Source: Dokdonella sp041395345
Lineage (GTDB): Bacteria > Pseudomonadota > Gammaproteobacteria > Xanthomonadales > Rhodanobacteraceae
DNA length: 64,000 bases
Direction: 5' to 3'
NCBI RefSeq assembly: GCF_041395345.1
Contig: NZ_JAWLAR010000001.1
Span: 248,001-312,000 of the forward strand
Shown here: positions 32,026 through 41,327 of the stretch, piece by piece
How the letters are laid out: each line of letters opens with the position of its first letter
How positions within the stretch are numbered: the stretch's first letter is position 1
The notes under the pieces: model-generated
What the model saw: only the letters and a program-made list of their open reading frames with translations
Told to the model about the DNA's origin: nothing
Database searches by the model: none
Program-made: the position numbers and the translations under genes

Positions 32026-32910
32026 CTAGGTTTTGCTTCTGCGTGAGCCACGCAATCGATCGACCGGAAAACTGGCAATGGCTGCGCCGTCTGCAGATCG
32101 GCGAGGCTGGCTCGCATCCGGTGCCCGGGCCTGGGCGTACACCACTTCGTAGCTGGCCGGAATCCGACCTTGCTGTCGGTGGCGCTCATAGGCCGCGATG
32201 ACCCGCTGCAGATGCTGCTTCCCGGTCAGACTACGCGAGCGCTCGGTGTCGGCATTGGTCGCGCCGATTGCACGAAGTTCGCGCATCAGGGCCAGCACAT
32301 CGGCATAGGTCAGGGTAAAGGTGTCGCGCTCGAGTACGGGGTCGCGAAAGCCCGCGGCCAGCAATGCATCGCCGATCTGATGAATGTCGAGGAAGCGGCT
32401 GACATGTGGCATCGCGTCCACTTCGGCAAAGGCCTGACGCAGTTCGTGCAGGGTCTCCGGGCCGAAGGTGCTGAACAGCAATGTTCCCTGCGGGCGCAGC
32501 ACGCGACGAAACTCGTCGAGCACGGTACCCGGCTGTCCGCACCACTGCAGACACAGGTTCGAATGCAACAGATCGACGCTGGCTTCGGCGAGCGGAAGCG
32601 CCTCGGCGTCCGCACACACGCGCGAGAACGGGCGCAGCCAGCTGCGATGCCGTCTGGCCTCGCGCAGCATCGGCATGGCCAGATCGAGCGCAATGATGCG
32701 TGCCCCGGGATAGCGCTTGCGCAACGCAGCCGTTCCGCGGGCCGTGCCGCAGCCGACATCGAGTATGGTTTTCGGCGTCAGCGCAAGATCTTCCAGCCGC
32801 TCCTGCAGACGCCGCCGGACTTCGTCCTGCAACACCGCATGCGCCTCGTAGCTGGCGGCGGCGCGCCCGAATGCGCGGCGAACATGTCCCGTGTCAAAAA
32901 TCCCGCTCAT
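32026..32910 (-). CDS. bioC: Malonyl-ACP O-methyltransferase BioC
   Basis: SAM-dependent methyltransferase that makes malonyl-ACP methyl ester, the primer for pimelate synthesis in biotin production. The 294-residue product shows motif I ILDVGCGTARGTAALRKRYP, the ALDLAMPMLREAR loop, and LCLQWC typical of BioC. The C-terminal 30 residues are a basic, low-conservation tail (RLRGSRRSKT). Start ATG at 32910 overlaps the bioH stop (4-base ATGA overlap). It is the last gene of bioB-bioF-bioH-bioC. Confidence 0.92.
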   Translation of the reverse strand: MSGIFDTGHVRRAFGRAAASYEAHAVLQDEVRRRLQERLEDLALTPKTILDVGCGTARGTAALRKRYPGARIIALDLAMPMLREARRHRSWLRPFSRVCADAEALPLAEASVDLLHSNLCLQWCGQPGTVLDEFRRVLRPQGTLLFSTFGPETLHELRQAFAEVDAMPHVSRFLDIHQIGDALLAAGFRDPVLERDTFTLTYADVLALMRELRAIGATNADTERSRSLTGKQHLQRVIAAYERHRQQGRIPASYEVVYAQARAPDASQPRRSADGAAIASFPVDRLRGSRRSKT

Positions 32911-33683
32911 GCGTGCACCCGTGAATCGGCGAAGGCAATGATCGCATCGGCGACCCGCTGCGGGTCACTGAGAAAGGGCGCGTGTGCCGAAGGCAGTTCG
33001 ATGAACTGACCGGATGGACATTGTTCTGCCGCCCAGCGCATGGCCGACGGCGTCACGATGCGGTCACGCCGACCGGCAAGCCAGAGGCTCGGCATGCCGA
33101 GCCCGTCCAGTTCGGCACGGGCGTCGAAGGTTTCAAGCAGTTCCAGTCCCTCCTGCAATGCCGCAAGCGAGGGTTCACCGCGCTCGAATACGTGCGCCTT
33201 GAGTTCTCGCAATTCTTCCTGCGCATGCGCCGAGCCCAGCGTTTCCAGGGCGACGAAACGATCGATGGTTGGACGAAAGCCCGCTGCAAGGGCCACACCG
33301 AAGTCGCGAAATATCTCGACCGAAACGGCATTGGACCAGTCATCGCCACGAACGAAACGCGGACTGGAAGCCATCGCGACGAGGCCCTGCACCCGCTCGG
33401 GAAAATCCAGAGCTGCTCGCAGCGCGATCAGGCCACCGAGCGACCAGCCCAGCCAGATGGCAGGAGGCGTCTGCGCAACGATGGCCGTGGCGACGCGCGC
33501 CGGGTCCAGCTCGCCGGAAATGAATTCACGGCTGTGACCGTGACCGGGCAGATCCACGACGTGCAGCCGGAAATGCGCCGAAAGCAGATCGGCGAGCGGC
33601 GCAAAGATTCCACCGTGCATGGCCCAGCCGTGAATCAGTACGAGGTCCGGGCCAGCGCCCGAAATACGGATGGAAATGCTCAC
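32907..33683 (-). CDS. bioH: Pimeloyl-ACP methyl ester carboxylesterase BioH
   Basis: Alpha/beta hydrolase that removes the methyl group from pimeloyl-ACP methyl ester. The 258-residue product has the oxyanion region LIHGWAMHGG, nucleophile elbow GWSLGG, the catalytic Asp in AGRRDRIV and His in SAHAPFLS. The length agrees with E. coli BioH (256). The ATG at 33683 is in the 83-base gap after bioF, and its stop overlaps the bioC start. Confidence 0.94.
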   Translation of the reverse strand: MSISIRISGAGPDLVLIHGWAMHGGIFAPLADLLSAHFRLHVVDLPGHGHSREFISGELDPARVATAIVAQTPPAIWLGWSLGGLIALRAALDFPERVQGLVAMASSPRFVRGDDWSNAVSVEIFRDFGVALAAGFRPTIDRFVALETLGSAHAQEELRELKAHVFERGEPSLAALQEGLELLETFDARAELDGLGMPSLWLAGRRDRIVTPSAMRWAAEQCPSGQFIELPSAHAPFLSDPQRVADAIIAFADSRVHA

Positions 33684-33766
33684 GTCAATCGCCTGTCAGT
33701 ATGGCCCACGCAAGGCAAGCGCAGAAAACGCCAATCCATCTCGCGTGTGAGCCAGGGCAACCTGTT

Positions 33767-34945
33767 CTACTCTTTCGCCAATGCGCAGGTCGCCAGTGCG
33801 TCGAGCAGGCTTTCGATCTGTGCCTCCTCGTGGGCGGCCGACAAGGTGACGCGCAGCCGCGCTGCATGCAAGGGCACGGTGGGCGGTCGGATAGAGGGGA
33901 CAAAAAAGCCGGCTGCTTCAAGCCGATTCGCGGCGCGCAACGCATCGTCGCTGTGTCCAATCAGCACGGGCTGGATGGGCGTGCGCGATGCCGCCAGCGC
34001 AATGCCGCGCGCAGCCGCGCCTTCGCGAAACTGGCGGACATGGCTTTGCAGCCTTTCGCGCCGCCAGCTTTCCTCCCTTGCCAGGCGAATGCCAACGCGT
34101 GTCGCTGCGGCCAGTGCGGGTGGCATGGCCGTGGTGTAGACCTGGGTGCGAGCGAACTGGACCAGTCCGGTGATCAGGTCTGTGGATCCTGCGACGAACG
34201 CGCCGGCCACTCCGAGCGCCTTGCCGAGCGTTGCCATCAGGACCGGCGCGCTGTCCTGGTCGAGCCCGGCTTCTTCCAGGCTTCCTGCGCCGGAGGCACC
34301 GAGCACGCCGAAGCCGTGGGCGTCATCGACCATGAATGAAGCTTGCTGCTCGCGGCAGAGCGCGGACAGTTCAAGCAACGGAGCGACATCGCCGTCCATG
34401 CTGAAAACGCCATCCGTGGCAAGCAAGGCGGCCGCAGAAGGATCGGCGACGAGCTGGCGTCGCGCACCCTCGACATCGGCGTGGCGATAGCGCTTCATGC
34501 GTGCGCCAGCCAGGCGCGCACCATCGATCAGGCAGGCATGATTGAGCTTGTCCTGTATGCAGACGTCGCGTGGATCGAGCAGAGCCTGCATCGCGCCAAG
34601 ATTGGCCATGTAGCCGGTCGAGAAAAGAAGCGCGCTCTCGCGTCCCGTCCAGGCCGCCAGTTCTGCCTCGAGCAGGGCATGCTCTTCGCGATGGCCGCCG
34701 AGCAGATGCGCCGCCGAAGCGCCGACCCCCCAGCGTGCAGCGCCCCGATTCAGCGCTTCGACCAGGGCCGGGTGCCGGGCCAGACCGAGGTAGTCGTTGC
34801 TGGCAAAATTGAGCAAGCGTCGGCCATCGATGACGGTATGCGCTGCATCCACATCGCTCACCGTACGGATGCGACGCAGCAGTGAATCCTGCGCGCGCGC
34901 CTCGCAGGCCCGGGCCAATCGGGCGAGCAGGGACGGCCTGCTCAT
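33767..34945 (-). CDS. bioF: 8-amino-7-oxononanoate synthase
   Basis: PLP-dependent synthase that condenses pimeloyl-ACP with alanine in biotin synthesis. The 392-residue product has the FASNDYLGLARHP start of the family, the DDAHGFGVLG motif with the PLP-pyridine Asp and His, and the Schiff-base Lys in LMATLGKALG. The start at 34945 (MSRPSLLARL) was chosen because the long frame upstream runs into bioB. It lies 56 bases after bioB. Confidence 0.95.
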   Translation of the reverse strand: MSRPSLLARLARACEARAQDSLLRRIRTVSDVDAAHTVIDGRRLLNFASNDYLGLARHPALVEALNRGAARWGVGASAAHLLGGHREEHALLEAELAAWTGRESALLFSTGYMANLGAMQALLDPRDVCIQDKLNHACLIDGARLAGARMKRYRHADVEGARRQLVADPSAAALLATDGVFSMDGDVAPLLELSALCREQQASFMVDDAHGFGVLGASGAGSLEEAGLDQDSAPVLMATLGKALGVAGAFVAGSTDLITGLVQFARTQVYTTAMPPALAAATRVGIRLAREESWRRERLQSHVRQFREGAAARGIALAASRTPIQPVLIGHSDDALRAANRLEAAGFFVPSIRPPTVPLHAARLRVTLSAAHEEAQIESLLDALATCALAKE

Positions 34946-35001
34946 GGCGGCAACACGATGTTGAGCGGATGGTGGGTCTGCATGGGCCACGCGAAAATCC
35001 A

Positions 35002-36030
35002 CTAGACCGCGGTTTCGACCGCAACACCCGTGCGGTGTTCCATGATGTCGGTGTGCACGGTTCCTGTTTCCGCAGGCACGTCGAGCTGCATGGCAACAAT
35101 GCCAAGCCGACGGAACAGCTTCTGGTCGGCAGCCACGTCGGGATTGCCCGTGGTCAGCAACTTTTCGCCATAGAAGATCGAATTGGCGCCGGCAAAGAAA
35201 CACAGGGCCTGCAGTTCGTCGCTCATCTCTGCCCTGCCGGCTGACAGGCGCACCATCGATACCGGCATCAGGATGCGCGCAGCGGCAATCGTGCGCACGA
35301 ACTCGAACGGATCGAGCAGGGCCGTTCCCGCCAGCGGCGTGCCTTCGACCTGGACCAGGCGATTGACCGGTACCGACTGCGGATGCTCCGGCAGGCAAGC
35401 CAGGGTTTGCAGCAGGCCAGCACGCTGTTCGCGCGTTTCGCCCATGCCGACAATGCCGCCACAGCAGGTCTTCATGCCGGTCTTGCGCACGTGCTCCAGC
35501 GTGTCGAGGCGATCCTGGAACTCGCGCGTGCCGATCACGTCGCCGTAGAACTCCGGCGCCGTATCGAGGTTGTGGTTGTAGTAGTCGAGGCCGGCGGAAT
35601 GCAGGGCTTCCGCCTGCTCTTCGGACAACATGCCCAGCGTCGCGCAGGTTTCCATGCCGAGTCCGCGCACGGCGCGAATCATCGCGGCGACCTTGGGCAG
35701 GTCGCGGTCCTTCGGCGATCGCCAGGCTGCACCCATGCAGAAGCGTGTCGCTCCCGCGGCCCTGGCCTGGCGCGCGTGCTCAATCACGGTATCCAGCGGC
35801 AGCAGTTTCTCGGCCTTGACCCCGGTCGAATAGCGGGCTGCCTGCGGGCAATAGGCGCAGTCTTCGGGACAGCCGCCGGTCTTGATCGAAAGCAGGGTCG
35901 AGACCTGCACGGTATTGGCATCATGATGGGCTCGATGCACGGCATGGGCGCGCTGCAGCAGGTCTGCAAAGGGCAGCTCAAAGAGTGCAAGTACTTCATC
36001 GCGCGACCAATCGTGTCGGATGTCGGACAT
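35002..36030 (-). CDS. bioB: Biotin synthase
   Basis: Radical-SAM enzyme that inserts sulfur into dethiobiotin. The 342-residue product has the CPEDCAYC cluster-binding motif, the YNHNLDTAPEFYG segment, the CCGGIVGMGE strand and the Arg of VRLSAGR that binds the [2Fe-2S] cluster. The ATG at 36030 (MSDIRHDW) matches the family start in Xanthomonadales; the ATG at 36078 would add 16 unconserved residues. It is the first gene of the operon and divergent from comF. Confidence 0.96.
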   Translation of the reverse strand: MSDIRHDWSRDEVLALFELPFADLLQRAHAVHRAHHDANTVQVSTLLSIKTGGCPEDCAYCPQAARYSTGVKAEKLLPLDTVIEHARQARAAGATRFCMGAAWRSPKDRDLPKVAAMIRAVRGLGMETCATLGMLSEEQAEALHSAGLDYYNHNLDTAPEFYGDVIGTREFQDRLDTLEHVRKTGMKTCCGGIVGMGETREQRAGLLQTLACLPEHPQSVPVNRLVQVEGTPLAGTALLDPFEFVRTIAAARILMPVSMVRLSAGRAEMSDELQALCFFAGANSIFYGEKLLTTGNPDVAADQKLFRRLGIVAMQLDVPAETGTVHTDIMEHRTGVAVETAV

Positions 36031-36092
36031 CAGGGCGTTCCGGTTTTCGCTAAAGTGCGGCGAGTCTGGGTTCGGCATCGGAGGCTGTCAAC

Positions 36093-36821
36093 TTGGCATG
36101 GAGGAAAAAAGTTGACGGCCTGGTAGCGCAACTGCTGGATGCGGTGCTACCGCCGCGCTGCCTGTTGTGCAGGGCCCCGGCAACGCAGGTGCGCGGACTC
36201 TGTTCGGCCTGTCATGCCGACATGCCCCGCAATCTGTGCTGCTGTGGTCGATGTGCGCTGCCGCTGGAGCACCCGGCCGACGAATGCGGCGCCTGTCTGC
36301 GCCAGGCGCCGCCATTCGCCGGCGCCTGGGCACCGTTCCGCTATGCGCATCCACTGGATCTGCTCGAAGCGCGCTTCAAGTTTCGACGCGATCTCGCGGT
36401 CGGACGGGTGCTCAGCGAACTGATGATTGAAGCCGCAGGCACGAACCTGACCGTTGCCCTGCCGGAACGGCTCTACTGCGTTCCCCTGCATCCCGACCGC
36501 CTTCGCGAGCGCGGCTACAACCAGGCGCTTGAGCTGGCCAAGCCATTGGCGCAGGCACTCGGCTTGCCACTGGACAGCACATCCCTGATTCGTCTGCGCA
36601 GCACCAGGGCCCAGACCGGGCTCGATGCGAAGCAAAGGCGACGCAATCTGCACGGCGCATTCGCAATGATGGCGGATGCCAGGCCTCCCGAGCATGTGGC
36701 GATTCTCGATGACGTGATGACCACGGGCACGACCCTGCGCGAGTGCGCCAAGGTTCTGCGCAGGGCGGGTGCGGTCCGGGTGGATGTCTGGGCGCTGGCG
36801 CGGGCGCCGGCTCGGAGCTGA
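36093..36821 (+). CDS. comF: ComF family protein
   Basis: A 242-residue phosphoribosyltransferase-fold protein linked to DNA uptake in competent bacteria. The N-terminal zinc-finger region has paired cysteines (RCLLC, GLCSAC, CCCGRC, CGAC). The C-terminal PRTase signature is AILDDVMTTGTTL. The TTG at 36093 is preceded by GGAGG at ideal spacing and gives MAWRKKVDGL, better than any ATG nearby. It starts in the short gap divergent from bioB. Confidence 0.9.
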   Translation: MAWRKKVDGLVAQLLDAVLPPRCLLCRAPATQVRGLCSACHADMPRNLCCCGRCALPLEHPADECGACLRQAPPFAGAWAPFRYAHPLDLLEARFKFRRDLAVGRVLSELMIEAAGTNLTVALPERLYCVPLHPDRLRERGYNQALELAKPLAQALGLPLDSTSLIRLRSTRAQTGLDAKQRRRNLHGAFAMMADARPPEHVAILDDVMTTGTTLRECAKVLRRAGAVRVDVWALARAPARS

Positions 36822-36834
36822 ACTGATTTCTGCA

Positions 36835-36858
36835 AAAGTGTGATGTACTTCACACTTT
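36835..36858. promoter_or_regulatory. CRP/Clp-type operator upstream of the TIR-TPR gene
   Basis: A near-ideal CRP-family site, AAAGTGTGA-TGTACT-TCACACTTT, with the core TGTGA-N6-TCACA and fully symmetrical 9-base arms. It is centred about 70 bases upstream of the TIR gene start codon. In Xanthomonadales the matching regulator would be Clp/CRP. It probably activates, or controls, the downstream operon. Confidence 0.75.
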
Positions 36859-36916
36859 GTTGGCGTATTCTGAGTATTCCGGTACTCGGTGCGACTGAGC
36901 GTGGAATGGATGCAGG

Positions 36917-39031
36917 ATGACGACAGGTCAACCAGCTTCTGGATTCCGCTACTGGGCCTTTATCAGCTACAGCCACACGGACGCGTCCTGGGGCCGCTGG
37001 CTGCACAAGGCTCTGGAGACCTATCGTGTCCCGCGTCGCCTCGTCGGCATGCCGATCGCCGCAGGGAGCGTACCTGCCCGGCTGACCCCGGTCTTCCGCG
37101 ACCGCGACGAGTTGCCCACCGCCAGCGATCTCGGAGCGGCGGTCGAGGAAGCGCTGAGCCAGTCCTGGTGTCTGATCGTCATCTGCTCGCCCGAGTCCGC
37201 ACGGTCGCGCTGGGTCAACGAGGAAGTGCTTGCCTTCCAGCGACTCGGGCGCGGTGACCGTATTCATTGTCTTGTCGTCGATGGCGGGCCGGATCCCGCC
37301 GCGCCACTCTGCTTTCCGCCTTCGCTGGAGCAGGCACAGTCGAGAACCGCCAACAGCAAGAGCGAACCGGTTGCGGCGGACGCGCGCCGGTTCGCCGATG
37401 GCCGCAGCCATGCCCTGCTCAAGCTGATCGCCGGCATCCTCGGCATCGGTTACGACACACTGGTCCAGCGCGACCAGCAGCGCCGTCACCGCAGCATGTT
37501 CAGGGTCACCTGTGCGTCACTGGCGCTCGTCGTCGTGCTCGGGCTTTCCACCCTGATTGCCATCACCTCACGCCGCGAAGCCGTCGACCAGCGCAGTCAT
37601 GCCGAAGGCCTGGTCGAATTCATGATCGGCGACCTGCGCAAGAAGCTCGAACCCGACGGCAAACTGGCCACGCTCGATGCCGTCGGCAAGGAAGCACTCG
37701 CCTACTACGCCGCGCAAAAGTCGGAGGATCTCGACGCCGAAGGCCTTGCCCGTCGCGCCCGCGCCTTGCACATGATCGGCGAAGTCTACGACCTGCGCGG
37801 CGAACTCGATGAAGCGCTGAAGGTATTCGAGCAAGCCGCCGACAGCACTGCCGAACTGGTCGTCCGCGAACCGAACAACGGGCAACTCATTTTTGATCAC
37901 GCACAGAGTGTTTTCTGGGTTGGATACATCGCCTATCAGCGCGGCAATATTGCCGTCGCTGAGCCAGCGTTCCAGGAATACAAGCGGTTGGCAGAGCGGC
38001 TGATCGCTATCGATCCCGCCAATGATGACTGGCAAGCGGAAGTCGGCTATGCAAACAGCAATCTGGGGACCTTGCTCTACGAACAGGGTCGGCTTCGCGA
38101 TGCAGCCGCCATTTTCTCGCAAGAACTGGAAATGGCGAAACAAGCCACCAACAGGCTTCCCGACTCCGGTGCCGCCAGCATGAGGACAGCACAAGCACAT
38201 GCCTGGCTGTCAGACGTTCTGCGTGATCAAGGCCAATTCAGCGCAGCTGCCAGCAATCGCCAGGAAGAAATTGAAATCTACCTGCGATCGCTGGGAAAGG
38301 ATGCGAAGAATCAGGAGGCCAGAGAGGCGCTTCTTGTCAGCAGAAGCAAGCTGGCTGGCATCGAGCTCGATCTCGGTCAGATTTCGCCGGCTGTTGCACA
38401 ACTGCAGCAGAGTCTCGCACTGGCCATCGAACTGACGACGGCCGATCCCGACAACGCACGCTGGGCAGAAATAGCGTCCGGTGCATATGCAAGACTGGCA
38501 AATGCACTGGTTCATGCGGGTGAGCTTGCAGCTGCCGGCAAAGTCGCTGCCCAGGGAATTGAAGTCTCAAGAAATCTACTGAGGCGTGACGCAAGTGTTA
38601 TCAGCTGGCAATTCGGCCTGATTGCCAATCTTCTCGCTCAAGCCAGAGTCGTTGCAGCAACTGGAGAAGAGTTGTCCGCCCTGCAGCAAGCCAGGGAGAT
38701 AGTCCGGATACTCGACGCGTTGCCATCGACCCAGTTGAGGGAGGGGGACAGGGATCGCGCCATGGTGCAGGCGTATATGTTGATGGCAGAAATACAACAA
38801 CAACAAGGATCGAGCACTGAGGCAAACAGGACTTGGCAACAAGTTGTCGAGCTGCTTGACACAGAACATGCGCCGTCGGATCCCGGAAGCAAGGCTTCAT
38901 TGGCTATTGCACTCTATGCGTTGGGCCGCAGGGATGAAGCCAGCCGACTGGCCAGTTGGTTGAGCAGCATCGACTACCAGGAACCCGGGTACACGAGCGA
39001 TCTGCAACATTACCTAAGTGGTCCCGGATGA
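36917..39031 (+). CDS. TIR domain-TPR membrane protein
   Basis: A 704-residue protein with an N-terminal TIR domain (about residues 10-140: FRYWAFISYSHTD start, FRDRDELPTASDLG, SRWVNEEVLAF), a basic linker, one transmembrane helix (about 195-217) and a C-terminal half of TPR-like repeats. The Glu in the RWVNEE segment (102/103) corresponds to the catalytic Glu of NAD-cleaving TIRs, but activity is not proved. The gene's second half is visibly less GC-rich and has different codon use from the first. Start ATG at 36917 follows GGATGCAGG. It is followed by a small tail-anchored protein 110 bases downstream. Confidence 0.83.
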   Translation: MTTGQPASGFRYWAFISYSHTDASWGRWLHKALETYRVPRRLVGMPIAAGSVPARLTPVFRDRDELPTASDLGAAVEEALSQSWCLIVICSPESARSRWVNEEVLAFQRLGRGDRIHCLVVDGGPDPAAPLCFPPSLEQAQSRTANSKSEPVAADARRFADGRSHALLKLIAGILGIGYDTLVQRDQQRRHRSMFRVTCASLALVVVLGLSTLIAITSRREAVDQRSHAEGLVEFMIGDLRKKLEPDGKLATLDAVGKEALAYYAAQKSEDLDAEGLARRARALHMIGEVYDLRGELDEALKVFEQAADSTAELVVREPNNGQLIFDHAQSVFWVGYIAYQRGNIAVAEPAFQEYKRLAERLIAIDPANDDWQAEVGYANSNLGTLLYEQGRLRDAAAIFSQELEMAKQATNRLPDSGAASMRTAQAHAWLSDVLRDQGQFSAAASNRQEEIEIYLRSLGKDAKNQEAREALLVSRSKLAGIELDLGQISPAVAQLQQSLALAIELTTADPDNARWAEIASGAYARLANALVHAGELAAAGKVAAQGIEVSRNLLRRDASVISWQFGLIANLLAQARVVAATGEELSALQQAREIVRILDALPSTQLREGDRDRAMVQAYMLMAEIQQQQGSSTEANRTWQQVVELLDTEHAPSDPGSKASLAIALYALGRRDEASRLASWLSSIDYQEPGYTSDLQHYLSGPG

Positions 39032-39141
39032 GCCCTGCCGGGGCAAGATCGCGGGTGAGTCTGCTGGAAACAATCGAGTTGACGGACAAACAGGTGCACT
39101 GACCAAACATTCACTCTCTCCAGGCGAGAAGGAGCACTGCA

Positions 39142-39753
39142 ATGGCTTCAGAAATGAAATTTGGCGTACTTGTGTTCGAAAAATCGGGAGAAAAAGTGCC
39201 GAAGGATGGCGCTGCGTATTTCGTGTTCATCCCGCGATCCAGCTTGCCGCAGGGAATGCAGGTGGGTGTGGATGGCACCATGGATATAGAAAATGTGGCG
39301 GAAAAGGTCATCCATGTCGAACTCAAGCTCGAATCCACTCAGGCGCGGTGGGACAACCAGGCGCACAACCTCAGGCTTGGAACAACCGCTCAGGATGATC
39401 CGAAGAACATGCTCTGGATTAGCCCGGATAAGGACAAACCGAAGGGCCCCTGGGCTGGCGGCAAGGGATTCTCAGACTTCAAGTATGACCATGCTGCGAA
39501 AACGCTGTCCTTCACAATTGACAAGAGTGCTTTAGCGAAAGGCAGCTATGCGTACGGCTTGGCAGTCAAGGCCGAAACACTTTCCGGACCGACTGTCTAC
39601 ACCGTGCGGGATGACCCGCAGATCAAGAACGGAAATACGTTCTCCATAACATGGATAGAAGGTTTGGCCGTCGCGGTCGGCTTCTTGATTGGCGTGCTGG
39701 CAGCGCTAGCCTACCGCCGGCTTTTTGCTGCTCGTCGACAGGGTCCGCAATGA
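39142..39753 (+). CDS. Unknown C-terminally membrane-anchored protein paired with the TIR-TPR gene
   Basis: A 203-residue protein with a soluble beta-rich domain (residues 1-170) and a single transmembrane helix near residues 173-192, followed by a short basic tail (RRLFAARRQGPQ). I do not recognise a family. The ATG has a strong AAGGAG ribosome-binding site. It is on the same strand and probably in the same transcript as the TIR-TPR gene, sharing its lower GC content. The topology suggests both proteins sit in the inner membrane and may act together. Confidence 0.65.
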   Translation: MASEMKFGVLVFEKSGEKVPKDGAAYFVFIPRSSLPQGMQVGVDGTMDIENVAEKVIHVELKLESTQARWDNQAHNLRLGTTAQDDPKNMLWISPDKDKPKGPWAGGKGFSDFKYDHAAKTLSFTIDKSALAKGSYAYGLAVKAETLSGPTVYTVRDDPQIKNGNTFSITWIEGLAVAVGFLIGVLAALAYRRLFAARRQGPQ

Positions 39754-39852
39754 CAACATGGGTTCCACTGGCAGAAAGCCGCTGCCCTTGGACATAGGCA
39801 TCCGTCACGGCCGTTTCGGGAGCGGAACGGTTCGAGCCAGACTACGGCCCGA

Positions 39853-41244
39853 CTAACGAATCGCCAACGCCAGCAACAAGCCGATCCACAACACGCAACC
39901 GACCCAGTTGTTGTTGCGGAAGGCGGCGAAGCAGGCTTCGCGTTCGCGCTTGCGGATCAGCCAGAGCTGCCAGCCGAGCAGGCAGGCAGCGATGGCAAGA
40001 CCGCCGAAGTAGGGCCAGAGCAACTCGGCGCGCGTGCCGGCCAGCAGCATGGCGAACAGGAACGTGCCCATGAGGATGCCGACGATCGGCACATCGGCGT
40101 CACCAAACAGGATCGCCGTGGACTTCGCACCAACGCGGATATCGTCGTCGCGGTCGACCATGGCGTATTCGGTATCGTAGAAAGTCGAGAACAGCACGTT
40201 GGCCAGAAACAGCAGCCAGGCAAGTACCGGTACCTCGCCCGTCACCGCTGCGAAGGCCATCGGAATCGACCAGCCGAAGGCGGCTCCGAGTACGACCTGG
40301 GCAAGGTGGGTATAGCGCTTGCTGAATGGGTAGATCGCAGCGATCGCGGCACCCACGAACGACAGCTTGATCGTCAGTGCATTGGTAAACAGCACAAGCA
40401 CGAAGGCGGATGCCAGCAAGCCGAGAAACAGAAGGATGGCTTCACGCTTGGAAACGCGCCCGGCCGCCATCGGTCTTTCCCGGGTTCGTTCGACATGGGC
40501 ATCGAGCCAGCCGTGATCGGCGTAATCGTTGATCACGCAGCCGGCAGCGCGCATCACGAACACGCCGAGGGTAAAGATCAGCAGCATGCCGATCGGCGGA
40601 AAGTCATTGGCCGCGAACCACAGGCCCCACCAGGTGGGCCACAGCAATAGCAATGCGCCAACCGGGCGATCCATGCGCATCAGTACCAGGTACTGCCGCA
40701 CGCGTTCGCGCCAGGGCTCGCGCAGTCGCATGGTCAGCAGTTCGATGACGCGCATCGAGCGTGTCGATGCATCAGCCGGATGGGCCTTGGGCAAGTTCTT
40801 TACGGGCTTGCCCGCTCCGGTTTTCGGCGCTGCCTGCTTCGCCGGGGTCATTGCCGTGTCTAGGATTGCCCAGGGTGGCGAGACGGATTCGGCCTCGCCG
40901 GCGCGATGCGGCGAGGCTTCAATACGGGACGGGCGACCCGCAGAATCCGCGTCGACCGAACTTCGATTTGACGGGGGTGTCGTCTTCGTCGGTGCAGTCG
41001 CCGATTGTGCGGGACCACGGATAGCCGGACGCGTTGCAGGCGCACGATCCGCGGGCGTGGTCGCCGCCTTCGCTGCTGGCTTGCGCGATGACGTGGGCGG
41101 ACTCGACGTGTCCGCAGCAGCCCTGGCCGGAGTCTTGCGCGCTGCCGTCTTCGCCGGTGCGGATTTCTTCGCACCAGCGGTTGTGGACGTCTTTGGCGCG
41201 ACACGGCGGCGGGGCGGATCAGTGGGTGGTGGATCCTGGCTCAT
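39853..41244 (-). CDS. ubiA: 4-hydroxybenzoate polyprenyltransferase UbiA with long N-terminal extension
   Basis: Membrane prenyltransferase for ubiquinone synthesis. The C-terminal 290 residues are a complete UbiA with NDYADHGWLDAHVERTRERP (first Asp-rich motif region) and a second Asp-rich motif YAMVDRDDDIRVG. The frame extends N-terminally by about 165 residues of Ala/Pro/Lys/Thr-rich, histone-H1-like sequence (MSQDPPPTDPPRRRVAPKTS). A normal UbiA would begin near MRVIELLTMRL. The extension is unusual but in frame and without stop. The start at 41244 is the ATG of this extension; if the true start is internal, the extension is non-coding. Confidence 0.85.
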   Translation of the reverse strand: MSQDPPPTDPPRRRVAPKTSTTAGAKKSAPAKTAARKTPARAAADTSSPPTSSRKPAAKAATTPADRAPATRPAIRGPAQSATAPTKTTPPSNRSSVDADSAGRPSRIEASPHRAGEAESVSPPWAILDTAMTPAKQAAPKTGAGKPVKNLPKAHPADASTRSMRVIELLTMRLREPWRERVRQYLVLMRMDRPVGALLLLWPTWWGLWFAANDFPPIGMLLIFTLGVFVMRAAGCVINDYADHGWLDAHVERTRERPMAAGRVSKREAILLFLGLLASAFVLVLFTNALTIKLSFVGAAIAAIYPFSKRYTHLAQVVLGAAFGWSIPMAFAAVTGEVPVLAWLLFLANVLFSTFYDTEYAMVDRDDDIRVGAKSTAILFGDADVPIVGILMGTFLFAMLLAGTRAELLWPYFGGLAIAACLLGWQLWLIRKREREACFAAFRNNNWVGCVLWIGLLLALAIR

Positions 41245-41327
41245 GAGCGAAGTGTATGCGATCGACGCGTGCGGGCTCCCTGCCAGAACATCCGGTTGAC
41301 TCCAGGATCGGCAAGGTCCAGCCCGCG

